From Cavia porcellus (lineage: Eukaryota; Chordata; Mammalia; Rodentia; Caviidae), in the NCBI RefSeq assembly GCF_034190915.1, contig NW_026947507.1, positions 35,014,001-35,078,000 of the forward strand: DNA of 64,000 nucleotides. Reading direction: 5' to 3'. Each line of letters starts with the position of its first letter. Position 1 is the first letter of the stretch. This document shows, piece after piece, positions 23,437 through 35,755 of this stretch. Made by a program: the position numbers and the translations under genes. Under the pieces are notes generated by a model. It saw only the letters and a program-made list of their open reading frames with translations, made no database searches and was not told the DNA's origin.

Positions 23437-24256
23437 GATGCAGTGGGATCACAAAATACAGCAAATGTGTTTGTTTAAAATACTTAGATTATTAGAGTAA
23501 AAGACACATTACTATTAATCCCCCTCAAAATTCTGCCCCTCATTTCAAACACACTCATCTCAGCATTCTTGCCATTTTCTGAAGCAGTTCTAGAAGTCCT
23601 CTTTCATGAGTATCTTTGTAATAGAAATCCCAGCCTGTTTGGTAGTTGTGCGGGTAATAGTTGCTGTTATAGTTCCTCTAACTACTGTCACCTGGAAACG
23701 GTGGTCGCTGTAAGGCATATTGTAAAAACCAATGAAAGACAGCCAAGCAGTGCCTTCTTGCTTGCAACTGCATAAAACCTCCCTCCCTGAGCCTTATCAT
23801 TCCCTGATATTTTGGGAATGATCTCCATCAGTGCCCATCGACGTAAAATAAATCTACCTCCAAATCTCGGATGTTGTTTCAGTGTTTCTGCTTTTCATTG
23901 CATCTTTAGTTGCACAGCCGTGGCTGTCCTGATTCAAAATGTTTACATTTTAGGGTAATTTTGACTTTGGGGACGAGCCAGTTCAATGGTGCAGGATCTG
24001 TTGAATCAGAGAGACAAAGACACCATTTATGAGCCCACCTTCCTATTGGCAGACACTCAGCAGCAGCATTCACTGTGTTTTTTTATTATATCTCATAAAA
24101 ACACAAAAGAAGACTTCTAGAACTGCCTCGGGAGGGGGCAAGAATGTTGAGGCAAGTGTTTGAAGCAAAGGAGGCTATTCTGAAGATGTTTAATATCAAT
24201 TTTTTACTATAATCTTTTTTATTTAAAATTTACAATACACGTTGGATACACGTTCT
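23437..24256 (-). mobile_element. Palindromic mariner-derived element, copy B
   Basis: The left arm has GGGATCACAAAATACAGCAA, AAAAGACACATTACTATTAA, TTCTGAAGCAGTTCTAGAAG and TCCTCTTTCATGAGTATC. The right arm is its inverse: AAGACTTCTAGAACTGCC, GGCAAGAATGTTGAGGCAAG and TTTAAAATTTACAATACACG. The middle has antisense transposase sequence (ACTTTGGGGACGAGCCAG) as in copy A. Some 300 bp within the left half (about 23640-23930) does not match copies A or C and may be a later insertion. It is non-coding. Confidence 0.65.
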
Positions 24257-26884
24257 ATGTGCCAGGTCCTGCACTGGGCACATCATGTACATTAGCTCAG
24301 CCAGTGGTCTGATCCTCAAAGTTAATGTCACTCAACGCCCTTTAGGAGTGACAAATGGAGACTTAAAGCTAGACTTTATTGAGACCTGAAAACTGAACCA
24401 GTCCCTGCTGAGACCGTAAGCGAGTTTTCATGAGTTGGCTGCCCATGGGGCTCACTAGCCTCAGGCATGCTAGGTTGCCTGGAGATGTCTGCCCAAATGC
24501 CTGATCCAAACTACCTCTTTGACAGAAGAGGAAACTGAGGCAGTCAGAAGTGACCTATATCACCACAGAGAACATGGCCTTGTTTTCCTGACTCTGAAAG
24601 ACCTCCTCCCTGTCCGCAGGGATCCAGTAGCAGGGCCCAGCCATGCTGGAGGGGCAGCAGCTCCTGGACCCCAACTAGTGGGTACTGGAGAGGAACTTGT
24701 CAGGACCCCTGGCCTTTTGCATGTCCCTACCTCAAGGACATTGCCACTTCAGTAAGGCTCCTAGGGATATTCTCAGAAATCCCCCAAAAGGCAGGCACGT
24801 TCAGGACCCCATGTGAAGGTAATGTCCAAAATTCCATCCATGTTTTATGGGCAACGTCTGCCACAAGCAGGGAGACAAAGACTGGAGAGGCCATGCCTTC
24901 TCTCAGGGAATCTGTGGACACTCCTCTTCCTGTCCACTTTCCATTGATTCTCTCAGTCCATGTGCAAGTAATTAAGGACATTTTTTTTAAGCCCCAATGA
25001 GTGGTTTTTGCAAAATCCTCCACTAGCTACAAGTCATCGCAGGCAGAATGTCACCAGGGCCGCTGAGGGGGTGGCCCCAGGCCCACAGGCTCTCTCGACT
25101 GGAACCTGACATAGGAAAGAAGGCAGGCAGGCAGCACATGCAGTGGGGGCTCCCCTCAACCCTCTGCCAGGCCCAGTGGTGGTCCCAACAGGTTCCTCAG
25201 AGCATACACAACCAGGGCAAAGCAGGACCGGACTCTGTGGTATGGTAATCTCTCAGCCCCCTTCCCTTTGAGCTGTTAGTAAATCAGTTTACCCAAAAGG
25301 AAGGCAACATTTGATTCAGAAGTTATAAAAGGGTAAACAATTTCACCTTCCTTTCACTGACGACAAGAAACTTGTACATAAACACCACAGGTGCACATTT
25401 AACACGTGCAAACATTACACACACCGACTCCATCTCTGTCCTCTCACTGAAGAATCAGAGCATAGGATACAGAAAAAAAACCTGGGGTCTTCTCCCCCAG
25501 CTGAGCTAACTCCCAGGAGGTAGCATCTTTTACAAGATCTCTCAAACACCCATTTCCCAGGAAGGACAGCACAGTGTCAGACATACATTGAGTATCTTAA
25601 AATGCACAACTCTTAATAAATTTAAAAAATGAAAACGCAAGGTTTGCTGTTCCTGCTTCCTCCCTCTTCTGTCTTTAAGCAGAGAAGCTGAAATTTCCAT
25701 CAGCCAGCCTGTGCTTTCTTCCCCCCTGCTTCTAGCCCCTGACCCTTGGCCCGGGCCAGATGTTCCTACTCCCCATCAGGAGAGCTGGGGGAAGATCATT
25801 ATCATAAGGAGGCTGCTCACCCAAGTAGACTTTTTATGAAGAGAAGTTTATTCACCCAGCACATTGGAATCTTTCAATCTGATCGTCCTCCTGAGAGGGT
25901 GTCTATTTCCTTCCCATTTCAAGAGGCAGCTGTTGATCTCCGTTATAATGGCCTGGTGATTTCTAACAAGCTTCTATCCCTCTGCTGATGGCCTTTCTCA
26001 ATCACATACCTGAACAAGCAAGACTTGATGTTCCCTTTCTATTATCATTAGCTCCATCTTAGTAAATAAAAACCACCTGCTTCCTTGCTTGCCCTGACTC
26101 CCAGGCTCCACTTAACCCTTCCCAGCCCAGGAACAGTGCTGGATAGATTTTCCCTGGCTGCCTGCTCTATCTATTTATCAAGACAACTGGCTGCAGCGCG
26201 GGCCAAGCACAGTGTCCAGTACAAACACAAAAAGAAGCCGTGCACATGGTATTTTGGAGCTGGGCTTCTGATTTTTAAGTAGGAGGGTGAGGCTAGATAA
26301 AGCAAGGCAAGCAGCTATGTAAAACGTAACATAGAGATGACTGAACTCCGCGGTGAGGGGCTGGCTGCCTGCTCAGGAACTAGGCTTAGCTCACTTGAAA
26401 AGAGGTCAGAGGCTGCAGCCAGCCAAGACGCTGCACCTTGGGGTCTCGTTACACACCCTCACACAGATCCTCCAGGTCTAAGCTGAGGTGCTTTACTGGC
26501 GGACTTAAAGATCCCCTTATTCTATGCTAGGAAAATGAATCATCCTACCTGTAACTTCGGGGTATTTATGTGACTGCCCAAGAAAAGAAACCATTTCTGG
26601 GATGGGAGAAGGTAGATCAGACCAGGAAACAGAATCCTGGGGTCTATCTAATTCAGCCGTACTGTCCTGTGGCCTGGGATGAGGTAAAGGCTGTCAACTT
26701 GCTTCAGTGGTAGGAAAGAAGCAGCCAGGACCAGAAATCTCTGGCTTCTACTTTATTATACTACCTCAGAACCCCTCTGCTCCTCTCCCACACCACTCGC
26801 CCTCAGCAATCTGTCTTAACACACTAACACTCCATGACTGCTTTTCCTCAGTCCATCAACAAATATCCATTTATGTTCCTCTCT
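24257..26884. other. Unique intergenic sequence
   Basis: MIR-like traces occur near 24290-24370 and 24510-24560 (GAAGAGGAAACTGAGGCAGT). A repeat-free motif-rich block lies at 26040-26300, listed separately. No gene is seen. Confidence 0.45.
26040..26300. promoter_or_regulatory. Candidate conserved non-coding element
   Basis: Repeat-free, with TAAATAAAAACCACCTGCTT, CTATCTATTTATCAAGACAA and CTGGCTGCAGCGCGG, plus GATA-like (CTAGATAAAG) and E-box-like (CACCTG, CAACTG) cores. It is inference only. Confidence 0.25.
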
Positions 26885-26995
26885 CTGACAGACACTGTTC
26901 TAGTGGCTAAGAATAGAGCTGGAAGAAATAACATGATGAACATCTTGGAGTTTACATTCTAATGGGAGGGGGTAGATGATAAATACATATATGCA
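26885..26995 (+). mobile_element. L2-like remnant
   Basis: GACACTGTTCTAGTGGCTAA, GAATAGAGCTGGAAGAAATA and CTTGGAGTTTACATTCTAAT follow the degraded L2 phrase around a gain-in-stock-like 'total ... gene' tract seen in many mammalian genomes. It is cut by the mariner copy C. Confidence 0.5.
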
Positions 26996-27611
26996 CGATG
27001 CGATCAAATACACAGTGAATGTTTATATTTTTAAAAATATATTGCATTTAAAGATACATTGTCACGTGCCATTTTAAAGACACATGCTGTGAAAATAAGC
27101 TACATTTAAAGATACATTGCATACACGCAAAGGTACACTGAAAGGCTGGATCCACTTCAAAGACACAAAACCCTCCCCCTCACTGTGAACACACTTTTGC
27201 CTCCATTCTTGTCACTTTCTGAAGCGGTTCTGAAGTCCTTCTTAATGCACATCTTTAGGAAGTACGATCACAGATATAGTGAATGCCACAGCCCAGTGCC
27301 ACCAGATTCATAGAAACATGAAAGTGTCTCTGCCCAATTTAGTCACCAAATCTATGACCATGCAACTTCTAGCTCTTCCCCAAAGTCAAAATGGTCAAGA
27401 AAGTAGAGGCATAGAATCAGTTTGGGACATGGAGGTAACCGTGACAATCAAAGGAAAGACAGAGAAGAGGACTTCATAGCTGCTTCAGAAAGTGGTAAGA
27501 ATGTTGGGGTAAACGTGTTTGAGGGAGAGTGTTCTGAGAAGGGTTAATGGCAATGTGTCTTTTACTATAATAAATTTTTAAATTTTTGACCGTTCACCTT
27601 ATTTTTCAATC

Positions 27612-27620
<9 letters not shown>
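26996..27620 (+). mobile_element. Palindromic mariner-derived element, copy C
   Basis: The left arm has GATCAAATACACAGTGAATG, then, after a local duplication of the AAAGATACATTG block, TTCTGAAGCGGTTCTGAAGT. The right arm has GAGGACTTCATAGCTGCTTC, AGAAAGTGGTAAGAATGTTG, GGCAATGTGTCTTTTACTAT and TTTGACCGTTCACCTTATTT. The middle is in sense: ACTTCTAGCTCTTCCCCAAA is the LLALPQ/DFWLFPK-type region, then ATCAGTTTGGGACATGGAGG. Its middle is reversed relative to copies A and B, as if the whole palindrome inserted the other way round. It is non-coding. Confidence 0.7.

Positions 27621-27658
<38 letters not shown>
27616..27658. repeat. (GT)n microsatellite
   Basis: About 21 uninterrupted GT units, starting directly at the right end of mariner copy C. 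Confidence 0.97.
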
Positions 27659-27660
<2 letters not shown>

Positions 27661-30600
27661 CAGAAGTCATAATCCGTGTGATGATGTTTTGGTCAACAGA
27701 CTGCCTGGCTCTACAATAGAAGTCCTCTGAGGCTAGAACGGAGCTGACAAAGTCCTATCACCTAGCGACACCTCAGCTTTCCTAACACCCATATGGTGAC
27801 ACACTGATCTCCTGTCTGTGCTAACACTGGTGTGAACAAAGATACTGCGTGACCAGCTATAGAAAAGTACAGTGCATACTTCGTAGAGTACATGGTACTT
27901 GATGTAGAATACATGATCCTTTATGTAAATGACAATGTTCGTGGCGAGTATATTCACTATGTTTCCCATCGTTATTTCAGGGGGTATGCCTTCCACCTAG
28001 AAACAAGTTCTGTAGAACAAGCATGCCAGCAGCTGCCTCATGCAGCTCGGGTTTCCTGGGTTTCTTGAGGTGTCACGTAACCCTGTAGGTTTGGGTAAAG
28101 CCAGGTGACATCCTCATGAGGGGGAAATGATGCCATTTTCTGAACAAATCCCTGTCACTGAGCTGAGAGGGACTGGACTCAAACACGTATGAATGTATGG
28201 CAGGTGCTCTGGAGAAGTGTTAGTGTTAGAACAGGAAGTCCCGAGATAGGAGGCAAGAAGGAGCGCTCTGGACAGCAAAAGTCTCTTTAGTTAGCTGCAC
28301 TGAAGACAGGGAGGGAGGCGGCTGCTTGAGGAGGTACAGCGGGTCCTAGACGGTTGGCATAATCCCTGCAAAGGCCAGAAGGTGAATGACAGCATAGTGG
28401 ACAGAGACCAGCAAAGAGGCCAGCGTGGCTGGCACAGAGTGGGCAGGAGTGGGCAGCTGGAGAAGAGGTCAGAGAGGTCACCAGGGCCAGCTTACAGAGG
28501 GTTTCACAGGCCATTAAAAGGGTTGCATCCACTTCAAAGAGATTTTGTTTCATTTCTTTGTTGAAGCAAAATTTTGTAATTCAGCTGGTTTTATTCAGTG
28601 ATACAAACCTCCCTTCAAACCTCCCAATTAATTCAAGTGAGGAGAGTTTTGCCCCAGACCGATGGAGAGGTATAGAAAGTGCACAGTGAAATCTGAAGAG
28701 GCCAATTACTGGGAAAAACACAGCGATTCTCAAGCAAAAGTCGTGGGTGGCATGAGCTGCCCAATGTACTGGTGCATCCCTGTGGGTTTCTGTTCCCCAC
28801 TGCCTTCCCCATGCAGGGGAGAGGCAGGACTGAATAATGGGGAGAAGGGAGGGGATGTTGAGATGAAACCAGAGGACTGCTAGTGTAGGAGGTGTGGCAC
28901 ATGAACCCCCAATTCTAACCCAAAGTAGAGACTCAGAAGACAAAAGCCCTTCCTTTCCCAGGCCCAGCACAATGGCAGCCCCAGAAGGTGGAGGCACAAA
29001 GCCAGGCAGAAGGAGAAGGTTCTGAAGGAGAAAGGATGAAAGAGGAGACTCCAGGGAGAGAATAACTGGAGCCCAAGTCTGTGCTGAGCTGAGTTTCTAG
29101 GGGCAACTAGGGGCACTGAGCTGCGTGCACACCACACACCCAGGTCTAAGTCCCACCCTGCAGGCCTGAACCTTTGATGGCCCTGGCCTGACTCAGGGGA
29201 GAAAGGAGAACAAGAATGGAGTGGGCCCTGGGGCAGCAGCTCCAGGGGACTGAAGTCAGAATCCTTGCAGAGGAACTGTAAGAACCCTAAGGAGCCCCCG
29301 GGAGAAATGTGCAGTTCAGTTCTAAAGTCACGGACACCCAACGCCATAGAGACACCAGGAAGTGAGGTGGGCTGAGCCTTCCCCCAGGAGCCTTCCCCAC
29401 TGCCCACTGCCCACTGCCCACTGCGTGGAGTCTCGTACAAGGTGCAGACTCAGTGAGGCAAGTCCTTTCTTTCCCAGTCCTGCCAGCCCATGTCTAAAGC
29501 CAGCAGAGCCACTTCAGCCCTGACCGCCCACAGGCAGCAGCGTCCCCCACAAACCGTCCTTGAACTGCTTAGGGCTACTGCTAGTCCTGCAAGGCTGCAG
29601 GCATTGCTCAGTGAGACGCAGGAAGGTAAGTCTGAGGCGCTAGGATGAGGGGTCGTCACTGTCCTAGAATCACAATACCCATGGACCACTTCTAATTAGC
29701 AAAAAGTTAAATCTTCACCAGGTAGAAGAGAAGGTTAGCAAGCCACTCTAAGCACTCAAGGTAGAAAGGCTATAAATACACTTCCCAGAAGGCAGCATTT
29801 TAGGACAGGTCCTTCCTGTCACCATGGCCTCATGCTCAGCCAGCTTTCTAACAAAACAGAAATTAAGAGTAATTTCAGGTTGCTGAGCCCCTTTAAAAAA
29901 GCCCTTTCATCTTGCACTGAAAACAAAAATGAAGGTGGACTGAGCCAGGAGGTGTCATCCCAGGAGGTTTTGTTTGGCCAACCAGGCCGGACTCTGGTTT
30001 TCAAAAGAACTATCATGAAGGCAGAGGCCTTTATCTTAAATTGCCAACCTCCTATATGTTGGCCAGCAGGGAAGGAGAAGGGAGGGGGAAGTCACTGTGA
30101 GCACAGGAAAAAAGCAAGGAAGCATTATTCCTAGAAACCTCTCCTCCCGCTGAGGAGCTTGGACATCCAGAGTACAGCCCCAGGCGGTTGCGCAAGCTCC
30201 CGCCTGCAGAGACGTTTAAGGGGAATTAGTCACCTGCCTGGGTGGGCCTGGTGCAGAAGATGCCTCCATGATCACTAGCTGCTGGATGGTCTCCAGGTCC
30301 AGGTGGGACTCAAATATGCCCTGGCTAGGAAGGAGGCCAGGCCGGGGGCTGGGAGCAATTGCACCATGTGGCCTGGCTTTTCTACAAATTCCACTGTGAA
30401 GGGGGAGGAAAAGGACAGAGTGAGGTGTCCCACCATCAGCCCCACCCAGAGTGAGCTCCGTGGTAACCTTCCAGAGCCCTGCACAAGATTTGTGGTGAAA
30501 AATGGAAGCAGTCAAGCAGGGTGGCAGTGTTTGCTGAAAGAGAGATGCATTTTGTCTCTTTACAACTCATTTTGCACTGGGCTGCTGTGCTCAGAAGCCA

Positions 30601-31274
30601 CCAGTGGCAGACACCAACCGGATCCTACTGTAGGAGGAGCCTGCACAGCAGATGCTCTGCTCTCCCATCTTGCAGACAAGAAAAGTGGAATCCAAAAGGG
30701 GAACTGACAGGCTGACAGCCTGTGGGGCTCTCGGGGCCCTGCTGGCATACTCAGCCTTCACCGTCAAGTGACTCTTGTCCTCATCAGCTCCAGAGTGGCA
30801 GCTCTGCTTGCTCTGTGCCACAGGTCCTCTACTCGAAAACACAGAAGCCTCTGGGCAAATTAGGGAGTGACGCCCTGTCCTCGGAGGCGAGGCCCAGAGC
30901 AGGTGCACAGATGGGTGAATTTAGTGCAACTGAATGTCAGCCTCATGCACTGCCAGCCCCACATCCAAGTGCAGAGCACAGCCTCAAAGTGGCACACACA
31001 ACCTCCAAGCTCCAGTCCACTCCTGTGTGTGTGCGGCCCAGATGCCCCCTTGTTTCTGTCCTTGCACCCCTAACCCCAATGTAAGACCATCCCCCCAGCC
31101 TTCTCTACCATCAGCTTGTCCATGAGCTCACACCCTTTCCTCGCTGACTGACCTGCCCCCTCTCCTCCTCCACGCCAAGGCTGGCTTGAGCCCCACCAGC
31201 CATGTCATGCCTTAATGCATCATTCTGTGCCCCAACTGCTTGTGACTGACAGCTTGGACTCAGAGAGCACGTGA
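27659..31274. other. Unique intergenic sequence
   Basis: Bases 28330-28530 resemble a known ancient repeat (GCAAAGGCCAGAAGGTGAAT, GGCCAGCGTGGCTGGCACAG). There is a 7-bp tandem (CTGCCCA x3-4) near 29400-29422. The longer open frames (28880-29440 minus, 186 codons; 30303-30707 plus) have no domain and overlap each other on opposite strands. No gene is seen. Confidence 0.45.
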
Positions 31275-31480
31275 TGCAGGGACTGGGAACCTACAACCCA
31301 TGGACCAAATCATACCGGGCTTGTTTCTGCAAATAAAGTTTTACTGGCACATAGAGGGGCCCAGTCACTGGCATATTTCCTGGGACAGCTTTTGAGCTGT
31401 CGTGGCAGTTAATAGTTACAACTGACATGGCAGAGGTCACCTCACCACTGTGTTGCCTGTCTGGCCCAATTCCTGCAGGA
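31275..31480 (-). mobile_element. hAT-type non-autonomous DNA transposon remnant
   Basis: GGGAACCTACAACCCATGGA, CCAAATCATACCGGGCTTGT, TGCAAATAAAGTTTTACTGG and GTGTTGCCTGTCTGGCCC match the inverted form of a common mammalian MER-type hAT element. The orientation relative to the consensus is uncertain. Confidence 0.6.
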
Positions 31481-34400
31481 AAGAAAATGATTCTCACCTT
31501 ATTCCCAAACTCTGTAAGAAGCAGCACATGGATGACACAGAGATGTGGCCAGAAAATATTATTAAGTGACTTTGGGAGCCAAGGGCCCACCCAGGTAGCA
31601 GAGCCTGCTCTGCTCTTCCTTGACCCTGAGCAAGGACCACACAAACCTCGCTCCCAATCTCCTGAGCTCAGTTCCACGAGTTGACACTTCCTGCTCTCAG
31701 TTTGGAGCTGTGTGCCTGGTCCAGCAGCACCCCCTCGGCCTTCATGCACAGAAAGAAGCAGGCAATCAAAGGGGCTTGAGAGAGCGTGATATTTGGATGT
31801 TCTGCAGCTCTGGCCCCTGATGACAGTCACACTCACTTGTCAGCCCCAGAGACTCCATAGCTTCTTTGGACACAGAAAGAAGGAGACACAGAGAGGCTCC
31901 AAAAATTGAACCCAAGAGGAAGAGCTAGGCCCATTGAGCAGGTACTGAGGGTTCATGGAGGACTGGCGAAATGGACCCACTGGGCAAGGGCATACCTGGT
32001 TGAGAGCGCACCGCGTGCCAGGAACTGGCAGGACAACGTCATCTCAACAGCATGCCCATGAGGCTGGATGACATCACCAGTTTACAGATGAGAAAACTGA
32101 AGCTCAGAATAGACATAATTTCCCAAAGGTCAGTGGCAGGTACGGAATTCCAACCAAATCTTCTCGATCCCTGAATTTAGCCTTTCTCCTCTTAACCATC
32201 GGACAAGAACAGTCAAAGATCAAGTGATCCAGAGGATCCCAGCTGGTCAGGCTCTTTTCTGGAGAACCTTCTTCCAAGCAAAGCCATGTCCCATCAAGGT
32301 CTTCATCAATCCCAGCAAAACCAAATAACAAAACTACAGTGGAATACCCACATCTATCCTCCCCTACCCAACCAGAAAGGCCTTGAGGGGGGGGCCCATT
32401 TCGTCAGGGAGGCCCTTGCTTCCTCTCCTCCCTTCCTCCACATCCACACTGTTCCTTTATGGAGCTGTTTATAAACTCTTTCCCCATTCTCCCATGGGTT
32501 CCCACAGGTACAGCCAGCCCTGCATCTGCTGATGCTCCGCTACCTTTGACCCTGCAGGTGCCAAGTGGTGAGGGTGCTGGAGAGGAATGGAGACACCACA
32601 GTAAGCCCAGATTAGTTGAAGCTGCCCACAGTGGCACCAGCAGGGGACACGTGCAGTTCAGTTTCGGGTGCCAATGCAAGCTGGACCTTGAGCCGGCTGC
32701 CTGAGTTTGAGTCTGAGCACTGCCAATTCCCCTCTGTACCTTCCGTCAAGGCAGGAACTCTGCTGGGCTTCAGTGTGCTTGGCAGAACAGGGTTATGACA
32801 CTGACCTCTCTGGGTTGCAGCGCAAATTCAATGAATTAACATTCGTACAATTTTAGAACAGCATCAGGCTTGTGGTAAGGGCTATGCAAACAGGAGATGT
32901 TAATTTTCGGGATCTACATCTGAATTTGTTTTTATTTTTACTTTACTATCAAAGTTCTTCCAAAATACTTTATCCCGTTTTTCTCCCAGGAAGGTGGCAG
33001 CAGAAATACCTGCTTCACACTAAGAGTGGGACATGGCAAATAAAGGTCGATGCCCTACAGTTTTGATTTTGTAAACATCCACTATGCAGAGATTTCACAA
33101 CCATTTCCATGCACTCCACTTGTTTCCACATTGAGGGAGAGCATGGCTGAGTTTTTAAAAATGCATCTGGCAGTCACCCAGCAACTGGGCGCACTCTGTT
33201 GTCCAAAGCGCTGGAGGAGACACCACAGGGCCAGTGGACCCACTGGGCAGGAAAACCACGCGGACTGTTCAGGTCTGCCTCAGGGTCCACCTCTGTCCAT
33301 CTTTGCGTTTTTTATTCCTCTCTTCCAGAGCTTGTTGAGCATTGAGAAGGACTTTAGTTGTCATCTAACTTTATAGGCAAGATGAGATTGAACAAGGTGA
33401 TGAGATTTCCCATCAATGACCAGAAGCCAGTCTTTCTACAACTTAGACTCACCCCCAAAGAATGTCACCCACTCCGTTTACCAGTTTTGGTTCCAATTTA
33501 CTTTGGCTTTTCTGGAGAATTTCATCCATTTTAAAGAGATAAATACCTAGACCCATGTAGACCCTCTGAAGTACGGGCAATGGACTATGAGTACACACCC
33601 TGGTATCAACATGGAGCAGGGGACTGGTTTTGTTCCCTGGCATCCTAACCCACTTGGCAGGGGTTGTCTGATGAAAACTCTTCACAGATCAGAAAATTCT
33701 GGCAAAGGATTTCTCAGGCCAGCAGCAACACTGAAGCTTTGGTCTTCTATAAATAAAGGCAAGTCTATGTCTTACACAAGCAATTGGCTGTCCATAGCTA
33801 GAAGCCAGAGAGACACATATAGGACCCTTTGGCAGTGTCTGCAGGTGGACCAGCAGACCCTGCAGGCCCAGCCCAGGACAGCCTGCAGCAGTGAGCATCC
33901 CAGTGTACCACTGAGTCATGATGGGAGGCCATCCTGAAAGACCCAGAGCTGCCTGGCACTAGGAGGGTCTGCTGGGGACAGCAGGGCCTACCATGGGCCT
34001 GAGCATCCCCCATGGGACTTGTTTCCTGAAAAGGCCAGAAAGAGCAGTTCTGGAAAGTGATGTTGCCACGCATTACACAGGCAATACCTGGACTACCAGG
34101 GACTTAGATGACACCTCTGTGACCAATCTCAATACAAGACATGGGCCTGGCTATGAGGACAACCACTTTCTATGTGGAACCAGCAGCTCTTCTCACTTGA
34201 TGTCCAGAAACCTGAGCTCCCAAGTGGGTTCCCAGTGCAGGTCTCAGCTGGGCTGTTGCAGTGGATGGGAGAATCACTGCAAGGAAGGCAGAGGCCAGAG
34301 TCAGGTAGAAAGTGGGTATCTGGGTTCTCGGCTGAGCATAAAGGCCCATGCTGGAAGCTTCCCCAACGAGGGCAGCAGAGTACCCACATGGGTCCAGATC

Positions 34401-35044
34401 TCCCCTGGTTCTACAGCCAAGAACAGACAGCCTCACAGCCAGATGCACATGAAGGGCAGCAGTGCCCAGGGCCAGTGCAAAGGATGCTAACTTTATACCC
34501 TTTGCCCACTCTGAGGTGAGCACACAAGGGGCCTCCACTGCCTGTGGCCACACTTTACCCAAAGTACCCCAAAATCTCTCACCAACCTGCTCCTGATCCC
34601 TCTCCTATTTATTTGCCCTCATCTATTCCCCTAACCCTAATCTCAACATTGACCCAAATATCCTACTGTCAGCAAGGCACTCACTCAATAAATCGGCATA
34701 AAGATAATGACCTCCCTTACTCTGCCCGGCTTCTTGGGCATCTTGAAAGAAACACAGAAAACAAGAATCATCCCAACCAAAGGAATGAACATTGCCAAGG
34801 GCTAATGGGTGGGCAGACATCTGAAGGCAGAGTAAAAATGCTTTGTACCCACTTCTCCTTCATAGCATCCCCTTGAATTCCTTGTGAGACATTATGCTGC
34901 CCAAGGGCTTGCTTCCTATTGGGAATACAAGTTGTGACATGTCCTTCTTCCACCCAAGGATAGACGGGGAAGGAACAAGTACCTCTTCAATCAGTTGGTG
35001 GCCATCCATCATGAAGCAGCAGCAGGTGAGTGGACATAGGTCAG
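31481..35044. other. Intergenic sequence, mostly unique
   Basis: A MIR-like block lies at 32020-32180 (ACCAGTTTACAGATGAGAAA, ACTGAAGCTCAGAATAG). The rest has no recognised repeat. Several frames of 110-180 codons exist but overlap on both strands without domains. No gene is seen. Confidence 0.45.
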
Positions 35045-35205
35045 TCTATCCTTCTCCCTCCTGTTGGCTGCACACACGAGTGTGTGCACATGGACACATG
35101 CACAGCTGCATACGTGTGCACACAGACAGACACACATGCACACAGTTTCCACCAGTGGGTGTCCCCCTGGTGCTCTCTGGGGAGAGCCCCTCTGGGAGAT
35201 CACTG
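35045..35205 (+). repeat. Direct duplication, copy 1
   Basis: About 160 bp starting near CTTCTCCCTCCTGTTGGCTG and including GAGTGTGTGCACATGGACAC, ATGCACAGCTGCATACGTGT, CCACCAGTGGGTGTC and CTGGTGCTCTCTGG. The same series recurs 550 bp later. Confidence 0.85.
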
Positions 35206-35599
35206 CCTTCAGTTGTCTTCTGGTCCCAGTCCCCTGGTCCTACCCCACAATGCTATGAGACACCTCTCCACATACCCCTGCTGTGAGTTACTGTCTGAGC
35301 CAACAAGTCCCAGCCATTTGCAAAGAACATAGACTCCAGGTGACATCAGACCACGTCTATCCACAGGAAGGCCATCAGTGGCAGAAAAGAGAACTGGCTG
35401 GCTCACTGTCCTACCTCCAGGCAGAGGCTGGCACCACACAGCACAGTGTCCCCACTGTGACAAATGCCACTAGCACATGGGCCACCAGAAACAAGAGCCA
35501 TCGGAGCGGGTCCAGGATCAGAAGGATGGGAAATGGCATCCCATCACTTGATGGTGACAGAACGGGATCACATGTGGCCCTGGAAGCATAAGCCAGCCC
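35206..35599. other. Spacer between the two duplicate copies
   Basis: Unique sequence with no gene or recognised repeat. Confidence 0.5.
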
Positions 35600-35755
35600 A
35601 CCCTCTTCCCTCCTGCTGCCTGCACACGAGTGTGTGCACATGGACACATGCACAGCTGCATACATGTGCACACATACAGACACACGTGCACACAGTTGCC
35701 ACCAGTGGGCGTCATCCTGGTGCTCTCTAGAAGAACCCCTCCTGGAGATCACGGC
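35600..35755 (+). repeat. Direct duplication, copy 2
   Basis: It matches copy 1 with about 15% divergence by eye: GAGTGTGTGCACATGGACAC is identical, then CTGCATACATGTGCACAC, CCACCAGTGGGCGTC and CTGGTGCTCTCTAG. The match fades after GGAGATCACGGCC. Confidence 0.85.

Noticed and set aside
28880..31836. Minus-strand frames of 186 and 181 codons
   Set aside because: No domains. The second runs through a hAT transposon remnant.
34628..34642. Interstitial telomere repeat (CCCTAACCCTAA)
   Set aside because: Only two units, expected by chance.
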